Source: an uncultured Actinomycetes bacterium
GTDB lineage: Bacteria > Actinomycetota > Actinomycetes > Nanopelagicales > Nanopelagicaceae
Reading direction: 5' to 3'
Length of the DNA: 5,457 bases
NCBI GenBank assembly: GCA_903907665.1
Contig: CAIVOW010000058.1
Location: forward strand, 1-5,457
Part shown: piece after piece, positions 1-5,447 of the stretch
How the letters are laid out: each line of letters opens with the position of its first letter
How positions within the stretch are numbered: position 1 is the stretch's first letter
Notes under the pieces: model-generated
Database searches by the model: none
Told to the model about the DNA's origin: nothing
The model's input: only the letters and a program-made list of their open reading frames with translations
Translations under genes and position numbers: made by a program

Positions 1-375
1 AGAATTAAAGTTGGTAAGCAGGATAAGTTGTTTCTTGGAAATCTCGATGCCGTGCGCGACTGGGGGTTTGCCAAAGAATATGTGGAGAGCATGTGGTTGA
101 TGCTTCAGCAAGATAAATCAGATGACTTTGTAATCGCCACTGGAGTTGGTGCAACTGTACGTGATTTTTGTGAGACCACTTTCGGTGAACTAGATATGGA
201 CTGGAAGAAATATGTTGAGGTTGATGATCGCTACCAGCGCCCAACCGAAGTTGATGCTTTAATCGGTGATCCTTCCAAAGCCGAGCGCGTGCTGGGCTGG
301 AAAGCCAAGACGCATTGGAATGAACTTGCCAAGTTGATGGTGCAAGCAGACTTTGCTGAAGAAAAAGGCGCCTAA
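1..375 (+). CDS. gmd: GDP-mannose 4,6-dehydratase, C-terminal part (5' end outside window)
   Basis: This enzyme converts GDP-mannose to GDP-4-keto-6-deoxymannose, the first step toward GDP-fucose, GDP-rhamnose and related sugars for surface polysaccharides. It acts in the cytoplasm and uses NADP. Only the last 124 codons are visible, and the frame is open to the left edge, so no start should be assigned inside the window. The block [20 protein letters not shown] is the family's very characteristic C-terminal substrate/cofactor-region motif. It is followed by [14 protein letters not shown] (usually ATGETHSVREF) and by [22 protein letters not shown], both typical of GMD rather than of other extended short-chain dehydrogenases. 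The family is usually about 320-370 residues, so roughly the last third is present. The N-terminal Rossmann motif and the YxxxK catalytic pair lie outside and cannot be checked. The stop codon is one base from the end of the convergent orn gene. Confidence 0.93.
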   Translation, partial: RIKVGKQDKLFLGNLDAVRDWGFAKEYVESMWLMLQQDKSDDFVIATGVGATVRDFCETTFGELDMDWKKYVEVDDRYQRPTEVDALIGDPSKAERVLGWKAKTHWNELAKLMVQADFAEEKGA

Positions 376-376
376 C

Positions 377-937
377 TTAATTATTAGGTATGAAGATTGC
401 CTTGCGGTAATACTCGAGCTCTTCGATGGAATCGCGGATATCTCCGAGGGCTCGATGGTTGCCGGTCTTCTTCGGGGCGGCGAAATAAACGCGGGGATAC
501 CAACGACGGGCCAACTCTTTGATGGATGAAACATCAATGGTCCGATAATGCAGGTAGGCATTTAGAAGTGGCATATCACGAGCAATAAATGATCGGTCGG
601 TGCCGACAGAGTTTCCGGCCAGTGGGGATTTGCCTGCGCCTGGTGCGTATTTTTCGAGGTAGGCGATTATTTCTTCCTCAGCCTTTGATAGTTCAACACC
701 GCTTGGAATCTCGGTGATTAAGCCAGATTCGGTATGCATATTGGTTACGAATTCATTCATGCCTTTTAATTGATCTTCAGTGGCCTTGATAACTAGATCG
801 ACGCCCTCGCCCAGAATGTTTAGTTCGGAGTCGGTGACCAAGACGGCGATTTCAACTAATACATCTTTACCAAGGTCAAGGCCGGTCATCTCGCAATCGA
901 CCCAAATTAGGTTCGGAGATTCATTTTTACTGGCCAT
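377..937 (-). CDS. orn: Oligoribonuclease (DEDDh 3'-5' exoribonuclease)
   Basis: Orn degrades RNA fragments of two to five nucleotides, including the pGpG produced from cyclic di-GMP, to mononucleotides in the cytoplasm. The 186-residue length matches the family (about 180-200). All DEDDh motifs are visible: Exo I WVDCEMTGLD with D14 and E16, Exo II GNSVGTDRSF with D114, and Exo III HRALGDIRDS with H161 and D166. The HYRTIDVSSIKELARRW segment (residues 130-146) is diagnostic of Orn and contains the conserved tyrosine Y131. The ATG at 937-935 is chosen because the conserved core begins nine residues later. It has no purine-rich ribosome binding site. Instead a TANNNT hexamer sits six bases upstream, suggesting a leaderless mRNA. 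The gene is divergent from pstC and converges on gmd with a one-base gap, so the two transcripts probably overlap at their 3' ends. Nothing links it functionally to the phosphate genes. Confidence 0.96.
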   Translation of the reverse strand: MASKNESPNLIWVDCEMTGLDLGKDVLVEIAVLVTDSELNILGEGVDLVIKATEDQLKGMNEFVTNMHTESGLITEIPSGVELSKAEEEIIAYLEKYAPGAGKSPLAGNSVGTDRSFIARDMPLLNAYLHYRTIDVSSIKELARRWYPRVYFAAPKKTGNHRALGDIRDSIEELEYYRKAIFIPNN

Positions 938-943
938 TGGGGG

Positions 944-949
944 AGCCTA
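944..949 (-). promoter_or_regulatory. Candidate -10 element of a leaderless orn promoter
   Basis: Read on the minus strand the hexamer is TAGGCT, which fits the actinobacterial TANNNT pattern. It is followed by six bases (CCCCCA) and then the orn ATG. A start of transcription seven bases after the hexamer would fall on the A of the ATG, giving a leaderless message, which agrees with the lack of a Shine-Dalgarno sequence. No good -35 hexamer is seen; TTACAT (974-969) is a weak candidate at a 19-base spacing. The assignment is inferred from spacing. Confidence 0.5.
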
Positions 950-974
950 AACCAGAAGGGGTGCTTGGATGTAA

Positions 975-1018
975 TTTCACCAGTCGTTCACCTTGGGTTC
1001 ACCTTGGTTCCACATTGA
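975..1018 (+). promoter_or_regulatory. PHO box: four 11-bp direct repeat units upstream of pstC
   Basis: Four consecutive 11-bp units are seen: TTTCACCAGTC (975-985), GTTCACCTTGG (986-996), GTTCACCTTGG (997-1007) and TTCCACATTGA (1008-1018). The two central units are identical. The TTCACC core recurs at exactly 11-base steps (976, 987, 998), with a degenerate TCCACA at 1009. This closely matches the direct-repeat unit described for PhoP in Streptomyces (GTTCACC-type, 11-bp period). Placement immediately upstream of a phosphate transport operon makes PhoP-type activation under phosphate limitation the natural reading. The last unit covers the place where a -35 element would lie, as at activator-dependent promoters. 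The left edge is close to the orn promoter region. Confidence 0.88.
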
Positions 1019-1034
1019 AAAGCCCGCCTGGCAC

Positions 1035-1040
1035 AACAAT
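1035..1040 (+). promoter_or_regulatory. Candidate -10 element of the pstC operon promoter
   Basis: AACAAT matches the TATAAT consensus at four of six positions and ends six bases before a GTG codon at 1047 that is in frame with pstC. The PHO box ends 16 bases before it, so its last unit occupies the -35 position. The geometry mirrors the leaderless arrangement proposed for orn. A weak -10 without a separate -35 is expected where a response regulator recruits polymerase. This rests on spacing only. Confidence 0.4.
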
Positions 1041-1046
1041 CGCTTC

Positions 1047-2054
1047 GTGAGTAAAACTATGCCTGAGGCCAAATCTCCGAGTACAACTCCGGGGAAACGG
1101 GAACTTACTACAAAACCTAGATTCTCAGATAAAGTTTTTCGAGCAGTTGCAACTGCAGGCGGACTTTCTTCGCTACTGATTCTTGGATTAATTTTTATTT
1201 TCTTGGCCTATCAAGGTTTTCAAGTTCTTCGCGCTGAAGGTTTGGGATTCATTACCGGAAGCAACTGGCAAGTTATCCAAGACAATGCCGGAAATACTGA
1301 TCTTGGTGCATCATCTTTTGGTATAGCAGCGATGCTTGTCGGAACCTTATTGTGTGCTGCAATTGCAGTAACGATTGCTGTTCCCATCTCGGTTTTGACT
1401 GCGCTTTACTTAACTTTTTATGCACCACAATTCTTAAAGAGAATTATGGTTGCAGTGTTTGATCTGATGGCAGCTTTCCCATCTATCCTCTTCGGTATTT
1501 GGGGCTTCTTTATTTTGATGCCACATGTCGAATATTGGGCAATGATAATTCATAAATATCTATATTGGATTCCACTATTCAAAATGGAAATTCCAGTTTA
1601 TACGCGCTCTCCATTTATAGCTGGCGTTGTTCTAGCAATCATGATTATTCCGATTATCACTTCAATATCTCGCGAGATTTTTTCACAAACACCACTAGAT
1701 CGCGTTCAAGCAGCATATGCACTCGGTGCAACACGTTGGTCAATGATTCGCGCAGTTGTAATTCCTTACGGAAAGAGCGGCGTAGTTGGCGGGGCAATGC
1801 TTGGCCTTGGTCGCGCTATGGGCGAAACTGTTGCGGTTTACACAGTGCTTAACTTGGTTTACCAGATTAACTGGCATGTATTGATTGGCGCTGGCGGAAA
1901 CGTTGCATCAATGATTCTGCTTAAGTTTGGCGAGGCTGGTCCAACGGAAACTCGTGGACTTATGGCTGCTGGCTTAGTCCTATTCGTTCTTACCCTTATT
2001 GTGAACTCAATTGCGAACACAATTGTAAGTCGTACCGGAAGTAAGGGCCGATGA
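1047..2054 (+). CDS. pstC: Phosphate ABC transporter permease PstC
   Basis: PstC is one of the two integral membrane subunits of the high-affinity phosphate importer PstSCAB. From the GTG at 1047 the product is 335 residues, within the family's usual 300-340. About six membrane segments are seen: near 35-58, 90-117, 130-158, 181-205, 245-280 and 312-333. The family block FDLMAAFPSILFGIWGFF follows the second. The EAA-type coupling loop QAAYALGATRWSMIRAVVIP (221-240), which contacts PstB, is followed by LGLGRAMGETVAV, typical of PstC. The reading frame is open back to a TTG at 993, but that codon lies inside the PHO box and its extra 18 residues do not look like PstC. GTG 1047 has no Shine-Dalgarno but fits a leaderless start; ATG 1059 is the alternative. 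The TGA stop overlaps the pstA ATG. Confidence 0.95.
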   Translation: MSKTMPEAKSPSTTPGKRELTTKPRFSDKVFRAVATAGGLSSLLILGLIFIFLAYQGFQVLRAEGLGFITGSNWQVIQDNAGNTDLGASSFGIAAMLVGTLLCAAIAVTIAVPISVLTALYLTFYAPQFLKRIMVAVFDLMAAFPSILFGIWGFFILMPHVEYWAMIIHKYLYWIPLFKMEIPVYTRSPFIAGVVLAIMIIPIITSISREIFSQTPLDRVQAAYALGATRWSMIRAVVIPYGKSGVVGGAMLGLGRAMGETVAVYTVLNLVYQINWHVLIGAGGNVASMILLKFGEAGPTETRGLMAAGLVLFVLTLIVNSIANTIVSRTGSKGR

Positions 2055-3097
2055 GCACTTTAACTATTAAACCAACCCAACCTTGGAAGCTGACCCCGAA
2101 GCAACAAATGCTGAACGTGGTGACTCTCATCATTTCGGCTGCGATTAGCTATTTCGTCGTTCTAGTTACACCAATGAAGGGCAAACTTGCTTATCTGTTG
2201 CTCTTTTTTATTATTACAATCGTTTTGAATTTTGCAGAAAGTTATTTCAAACGTGGTCTTGCTGCAGCAAAAGATTCAATTGCAACGTCTTTTGCGGTTG
2301 CCGGAATTGTGATAGCCGTTGTTCCAGTTTTCAATATTCTTTTTACAATCTTCGATCGTGGTCGCGCTGGACTTAACTTCGGGCTGCTCATCCATGACAT
2401 GAAATCAAATGGACCAAATGATCCATTGAATCAAGGTGGCCTACTTCACGCACTTGTCGGTTCTGGAATCATGGTTGGGATCGCACTTCTTATAAGTCTG
2501 CCAATCGGAATTTTAACTGCAATTTATCTAACTGAAATTAAGGGTATTTACTCCCGCCCAATTAAATTCTTAGTTCAGGCAATGTCAGGTGTGCCATCAA
2601 TTGTCGCTGGTCTCTTTATTCTCTCTGCAATTGTCTTCCCAATTACTAAATCTTCATCAGGCTTTATGGGCGGCCTGGCACTTTCGATCTTGATGATTCC
2701 TACGATTGCTAGAACTTCAGAGGAAGTACTACTTCTGATTCCCAATGATCTGCGCGAAGCTGGTGTTGCACTTGGTGGAACACAGTGGCGCACTATTTCC
2801 TTAATCGTTGTTCCTGCGGCAAAGAGCGGACTAATAACCGCAACGATTCTTGGTATTGCCCGGGTGGCTGGTGAAACCGCACCTCTCGTTCTAGTTTCCG
2901 GAGGTGGCGATGCGGTAAATACAAATCCATTTGCAGCGCCAATGGGTTCACTTCCGTTCTATATCTGGAAGGGATTCACCTTTGGAACCCCAGAATCAAT
3001 TGCGCGTTCATGGGCTGGAATATTTGTTCTGCTTTCAATAATTTTCATCTTGTTTATTGCGGCTAGAACTTTAAGTGGAAGCGGAGCTAAGAAGTGA
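2051..3097 (+). CDS. pstA: Phosphate ABC transporter permease PstA
   Basis: PstA is the second channel subunit and pairs with PstC in the cytoplasmic membrane. At 348 residues it is longer than proteobacterial PstA (about 280-300) because of an N-terminal extension holding two additional predicted membrane segments (about 21-41 and 45-61). Extended PstA proteins are known in other actinobacteria, so this is not taken as a fusion. The usual core follows, with membrane segments near 77-100, 131-158, 167-197, 205-221, 250-280 and 321-338. The segment [17 protein letters not shown] and the EAA loop [21 protein letters not shown] (235-255), followed by [12 protein letters not shown], identify the family. 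The ATG overlaps the pstC stop as ATGA, and GGAAG at 2037-2041 is a plausible ribosome binding site, so translation is probably coupled. Its stop overlaps the pstB start as GTGA. Confidence 0.96.
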   Translation: MSTLTIKPTQPWKLTPKQQMLNVVTLIISAAISYFVVLVTPMKGKLAYLLLFFIITIVLNFAESYFKRGLAAAKDSIATSFAVAGIVIAVVPVFNILFTIFDRGRAGLNFGLLIHDMKSNGPNDPLNQGGLLHALVGSGIMVGIALLISLPIGILTAIYLTEIKGIYSRPIKFLVQAMSGVPSIVAGLFILSAIVFPITKSSSGFMGGLALSILMIPTIARTSEEVLLLIPNDLREAGVALGGTQWRTISLIVVPAAKSGLITATILGIARVAGETAPLVLVSGGGDAVNTNPFAAPMGSLPFYIWKGFTFGTPESIARSWAGIFVLLSIIFILFIAARTLSGSGAKK

Positions 3098-3975
3098 TCA
3101 ATCCAAACGAGGATGGGAACGATGACATGGAAACTAAACCAATAACTTCATCACTTTCTGATGTGGCCAAAGCGACCCAGGCGCGTAAGCAACCAGGTTC
3201 TGGCGCACTTGGTGTTGGGCTTGAGGCACGTGGAATTCATGCATGGTTTGGCGATAAGTTAGTTCTTCGCGACATCTCATTAGATTTCTGGTCCGGAACA
3301 GTTACCGCGCTTATCGGGCCATCTGGTTGTGGCAAATCAACATTTATCCGCACCTTAAATCGCATGCACGAATTTATTCCAGGTGCTGCAATGGCTGGCG
3401 AAGTTTTATTGAATGGTCAAGACGTTTATGAACAAGGAACTGATGTAACAAAGATTCGGTTGAAGGTTGGCATGGTCTTCCAGAAGCCAAATCCATTCCC
3501 ATCAATGACTATCGCAGATAACGTTCTTGCTGGTCTAAAACTTGCGCAAATTAAGACCGAGAATAAAGATGACTTGCTAGAGGAATGTTTAGAACGTTCT
3601 GGTCTTTGGAGCGAAGTTAAAGACCGCCTAAATGCTTACGGCGGATCACTTTCAGGCGGTCAACAACAACGCTTATGTATTGCCCGATCTCTTGCAGTAC
3701 GTCCAGAAGTTCTACTTATGGATGAGCCTTGCTCCGCACTAGATCCAGGATCAACTCTTAAAATTGAAGAAACCATTCAACAACTCTCATCGAGTATGAC
3801 AATCATTATTGTTACTCACAATATGCAACAGGCAGCGCGGGTATCTGATTACACCGGATTCTTCCTATCGGATGGCGGACCTGGTGAACTTGTTGAGGTT
3901 GGGCCTACCAGCGAGATCTTCTCTCGACCAAAAGATACTCGCACCGAGAACTATGTGACTGGGCGCTTTGGCTAA
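3094..3975 (+). CDS. pstB: Phosphate ABC transporter ATP-binding protein PstB
   Basis: PstB is the cytoplasmic ATPase that powers phosphate import through PstC/PstA. Motifs in the 293-residue product are: Walker [10 protein letters not shown] (75-83), Q-loop FQKPNPFP with Q130, signature LSGGQQQR (186-193), Walker B VLLMDEP with D210 and E211, D-loop SALD (214-217), and the switch histidine H242 in [16 protein letters not shown] and the C-terminal ENYVTGRFG are typical of PstB, separating it from other ABC ATPases. The ABC domain starts near residue 43. The preceding stretch is polar, probably disordered and absent from most 250-260-residue homologues. The GTG at 3094 overlaps the pstA stop and has GGAG seven bases upstream. 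ATG 3127, with GGGAA seven bases upstream, is a credible alternative giving 282 residues. No terminator is seen after the stop, so some readthrough into pstS is possible. Confidence 0.96.
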   Translation: MINPNEDGNDDMETKPITSSLSDVAKATQARKQPGSGALGVGLEARGIHAWFGDKLVLRDISLDFWSGTVTALIGPSGCGKSTFIRTLNRMHEFIPGAAMAGEVLLNGQDVYEQGTDVTKIRLKVGMVFQKPNPFPSMTIADNVLAGLKLAQIKTENKDDLLEECLERSGLWSEVKDRLNAYGGSLSGGQQQRLCIARSLAVRPEVLLMDEPCSALDPGSTLKIEETIQQLSSSMTIIIVTHNMQQAARVSDYTGFFLSDGGPGELVEVGPTSEIFSRPKDTRTENYVTGRFG

Positions 3976-3989
3976 AATCGGCTAAAACC
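3970..3989 (+). repeat. Short 10-bp direct repeat spanning the pstB stop codon
   Basis: GGCTAAAATC (3970-3979) is followed directly by GGCTAAAACC (3980-3989). The first copy contains the pstB TAA. The second runs into the palindrome AAACCGGTTT (3985-3994), which leads into the PHO-box-like repeats. The 10-base step puts it nearly in phase with the PHO units. It could be a degenerate extension of the regulator site or chance. Confidence 0.4.
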
Positions 3990-3990
3990 G

Positions 3991-4012
3991 GTTTACCAAC
4001 TGTTCACCTAAT
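3991..4012 (+). promoter_or_regulatory. Second PHO-box-like site, upstream of pstS
   Basis: Two adjacent 11-bp units are seen: GTTTACCAACT (3991-4001) and GTTCACCTAAT (4002-4012). They share the GTTYACC core of the box in front of pstC. Another TTAACC at 4047-4052 lies exactly four 11-base steps after the second core, though the units between are not recognisable. Position, 98 bases before the pstS start and just after pstB, suggests that pstS has its own phosphate-responsive promoter. Two units is the minimum usually taken as a PHO box, so this is less certain than the pstC site. Confidence 0.65.
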
Positions 4013-4061
4013 TGTTGGACGGTGTTTGGCTTTTAACCCCAATCGCTTAACCGGGAATGAA

Positions 4062-4067
4062 TACTTT
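4062..4067 (+). promoter_or_regulatory. Candidate -10 element of the pstS promoter
   Basis: TACTTT fits the TANNNT pattern. A TSS seven bases after its end would be at 4074, giving a 36-base 5' UTR that begins with a small hairpin and holds a ribosome binding site. No -35 hexamer is recognisable around 4039-4044, consistent with an activator-dependent promoter, but the distance from the PHO-like units is larger than at pstC. Confidence 0.35.
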
Positions 4068-4073
4068 TCCTCT

Positions 4074-4088
4074 TAGACAAAACGTCTA
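4074..4088 (+). other. Small hairpin in the pstS 5' untranslated region
   Basis: TAGAC (4074-4078) pairs with GTCTA (4084-4088) around a five-base AAAAC loop. There is no T-run after it, so it is not a terminator. It lies at the predicted 5' end of the pstS mRNA and leaves the ribosome binding site free. A transcript-stabilising role is possible; the stem is short and could be chance. Confidence 0.35.
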
Positions 4089-4099
4089 TTTATCCGAAC

Positions 4100-4105
4100 A
4101 AGGGG
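4100..4105 (+). promoter_or_regulatory. Ribosome binding site of pstS
   Basis: AAGGGG stands four bases before the ATG at 4110. It is the clearest purine-rich site in front of a first gene in this window, in contrast to orn and pstC, which seem leaderless. It supports the ATG that begins a well-formed signal peptide. Confidence 0.65.
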
Positions 4106-4109
4106 AAAA

Positions 4110-5255
4110 ATGAAACTTTCTAAATCAATCAAGGTTCTAGGCGCAGTTATTGCTGTCGCCGTCCTTGCTGCTCCATCTGCTGTTGCAGCTGTTTCACTAA
4201 CTGGTGCGGGCTCTACATTCGCTGGCCCAATCATCGAAGCTTGCAAAGCTGGATATAACAAAGAATCTGGTAACACTTTCACATACGGTCTAGGTGGCTC
4301 TGGCGCTGGTCGTACAGCATCTGACAAGCAAACAAGCTTGGTTAACTTTTCTGATACACCTCACACAGCAGCACGCGCAGGAGTAATTCACATTCCTGTG
4401 GTTGCTGGTCCTATTGCGGTTATGTTCAAGATCGGTAATACAAAGCCACTTTATCTTTCACCAGCGACTGTTGCTGGAATCTTCGGTGGAACAATTAAAA
4501 AGTGGAATGACCCAAAGATCGTTGCTGATAACAACCGTTCAATCAAAGAAACAATTTTCAAGGTTGATGCAAATGGCAAAGATGTTAAAGATGAGAACGG
4601 TAAGCCAATTGTTCTAAACACTGTTACTCGTAACATTCGCTACACACTTCCTGACAAGCCAATCAAGGTTATCTACCGTTCAGACTCTTCAGGAACTAAC
4701 GGCGCATTTACAGCTGCTCTAAACGGAGCTGCTCCAGAAGTTTGGACAAAGGCTGGAAACAACGCATTCACAACAACATTCCCAGGTAATATCAATGATG
4801 TTGCAAACCTTGGTCGTATTGTTGGCGCATCAGGTTCAGCTGCTGTAACTGCTCTTGCAGCTAGGACTCCTTACTCAATCACATATGCTGAATCAAGCTT
4901 CGCTCTTGCAAACGGCCTAGCTATTGCAAGCATCAAGAATGCTTCTGGTAACTGGCAAGCGCCAACATCAAGCGGAGTTTCTGCTCTTCTAGGTGCTGCA
5001 ACAATCGCTGATACTGGAATCATTACTTACAACTACAAGTCAACAGATCCTGGCGCATACCTATTCGGTACAGCTACATACGCTCTAGTTGATACCAAGC
5101 AGAAAGATGCTGAAACAGCTAAGGCTGTAAAGGATCTACTTACTTACCTGCTTGATCCAAAGTGCCCAAATACAAACCCAGCACTTGAATACACAACTAT
5201 CACCGGAAAATTCCGTGAAGTTAACTTGGCTCTGATTGCAAAAATCACTGCTTAA
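4110..5255 (+). CDS. pstS: Periplasmic-type phosphate-binding protein PstS, secreted
   Basis: PstS captures inorganic phosphate outside the membrane and delivers it to PstCA. The 381-residue product starts with a signal peptide: basic KLSKSIK, a hydrophobic stretch VLGAVIAVAVLAA, and a likely type I cleavage at AVA|AV (after residue 26). There is no lipobox cysteine, although actinobacterial and Gram-positive PstS are commonly lipoproteins. Family landmarks are GAGSTFAGPI (32-41), GLGGSGAG (60-67), the NFSDTP segment (79-84), the GGTIKKWNDP hinge region (126-135) and the phosphate loop YRSDSSGTNGAF (189-200). Between WNDP and that loop lies an insertion of about 35 residues (about 144-180) with the turn-rich DANGKDVKDENGKP. 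Only two cysteines remain after processing, C45 and C352. The start is fixed by the AAGGGG site. Codons are dominated by GCT, TCT and CTT with frequent ACA and GCA, which suggests a strongly expressed gene. It follows pstCAB but appears to have its own promoter and terminator. Confidence 0.95.
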   Translation: MKLSKSIKVLGAVIAVAVLAAPSAVAAVSLTGAGSTFAGPIIEACKAGYNKESGNTFTYGLGGSGAGRTASDKQTSLVNFSDTPHTAARAGVIHIPVVAGPIAVMFKIGNTKPLYLSPATVAGIFGGTIKKWNDPKIVADNNRSIKETIFKVDANGKDVKDENGKPIVLNTVTRNIRYTLPDKPIKVIYRSDSSGTNGAFTAALNGAAPEVWTKAGNNAFTTTFPGNINDVANLGRIVGASGSAAVTALAARTPYSITYAESSFALANGLAIASIKNASGNWQAPTSSGVSALLGAATIADTGIITYNYKSTDPGAYLFGTATYALVDTKQKDAETAKAVKDLLTYLLDPKCPNTNPALEYTTITGKFREVNLALIAKITA

Positions 5256-5267
5256 TTAGTTAAAAAG

Positions 5268-5302
5268 AAAAGCCCCGGGCCATATGGTTTCGGGGCTTTT
5301 TT
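5268..5302. terminator. Bidirectional rho-independent terminator between pstS and tRNA-Arg
   Basis: AAAAGCCCCG (5268-5277) pairs perfectly with CGGGGCTTTT (5291-5300) around a 13-base loop that contains the palindrome CCATATGG. A T-run (5297-5302) follows on the plus strand, ending pstS 12 bases after its stop. On the minus strand the stem is followed by TTTTCTTTTT, so it can also stop transcription coming from the tRNA gene. The convergent arrangement makes use in both directions likely. Confidence 0.93.
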
Positions 5303-5314
5303 ATTGCTACTTAT

Positions 5315-5391
5315 TGGTGCGCCTGGCAGGAATCGAACCTGCGGCCTACCGCTTAGAAGGCGGTTGCTCTATCCGACTGAGCTACAGGCGC
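5315..5391 (-). tRNA. tRNA-Arg, anticodon TCT
   Basis: A complete cloverleaf reads on the minus strand. The acceptor stem is GCGCCTG paired with CAGGCGC and the D stem GCTC with GAGC. The anticodon stem is ACCGC with GCGGT around the loop CTTCTAA, which gives anticodon TCT for AGA and AGG codons. The variable loop has five bases, and the T stem GCAGG pairs with CCTGC around TTCGAAT. The discriminator base is A, and CCA is encoded in the gene (5317-5315). Its 3' end faces the shared terminator 12 bases away. Confidence 0.97.
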
Positions 5392-5395
5392 ATAT

Positions 5396-5410
5396 GGGCG
5401 TTTAACGCCC
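5396..5410 (-). other. Perfect inverted repeat in the tRNA-Arg leader
   Basis: GGGCGTT (5396-5402) and AACGCCC (5404-5410) form a seven-base inverted repeat around one base, able to fold as a five-base GC-rich stem with a five-base loop. It lies four bases before the 5' end of the tRNA, in what would be the precursor leader. No T-run follows on either strand, so it is not a good terminator. It may affect RNase P processing or be the remains of a protein site; no function can be shown. Confidence 0.5.
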
Positions 5411-5418
5411 TTAAAGAG

Positions 5419-5447
5419 TTATTACGTGCGCAAGTCTACCGTTGCAA
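5419..5447 (-). promoter_or_regulatory. Candidate promoter of tRNA-Arg
   Basis: On the minus strand TTGCAA (5447-5442) and TAATAA (5424-5419) are separated by 17 bases, giving a plausible -35/-10 pair. Transcription would begin near 5412, about 20 bases before the mature tRNA, with the GGGCG hairpin inside the leader. The -10 match is moderate. Confidence 0.5.

Noticed and set aside
28..375. A short independent gene starting at TTG 28
   Set aside because: The frame is open to base 1 and the upstream residues (RIKVGKQDK) continue the GMD family motif, so it is the tail of a truncated gene.
371..388. Possible terminator between gmd and orn (CCTAA ... TTAGG)
   Set aside because: Only a five-base AT-rich stem with an eight-base loop and no T-run; it overlaps the 3' end of orn.
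993..1046. N-terminal extension of PstC from TTG 993
   Set aside because: It lies across the PHO box and candidate -10, has no ribosome binding site, and its residues (with several Trp and His) do not resemble a PstC N-terminus.
3996..4024. Inverted repeats CCAAC/GTTGG and CACC/GGTG after pstB as a terminator
   Set aside because: Stems are four to five bases with long loops and no proper T-run; the direct-repeat PHO reading explains the first part better.
4073..4327. Minus-strand reading frame over the start of pstS
   Set aside because: It is antisense to a clear signal peptide and conserved PstS motifs, with a low-complexity Ala/Pro-rich product; a shadow frame. The same holds for minus-strand frames at 259-561, 2575-2793 and 4451-4636.
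4579..4620. EF-hand-like calcium site in the PstS insertion (DANGKDVKDENG)
   Set aside because: Spacing of acidic residues does not fit the 12-residue EF-hand loop and the closing Glu is missing.
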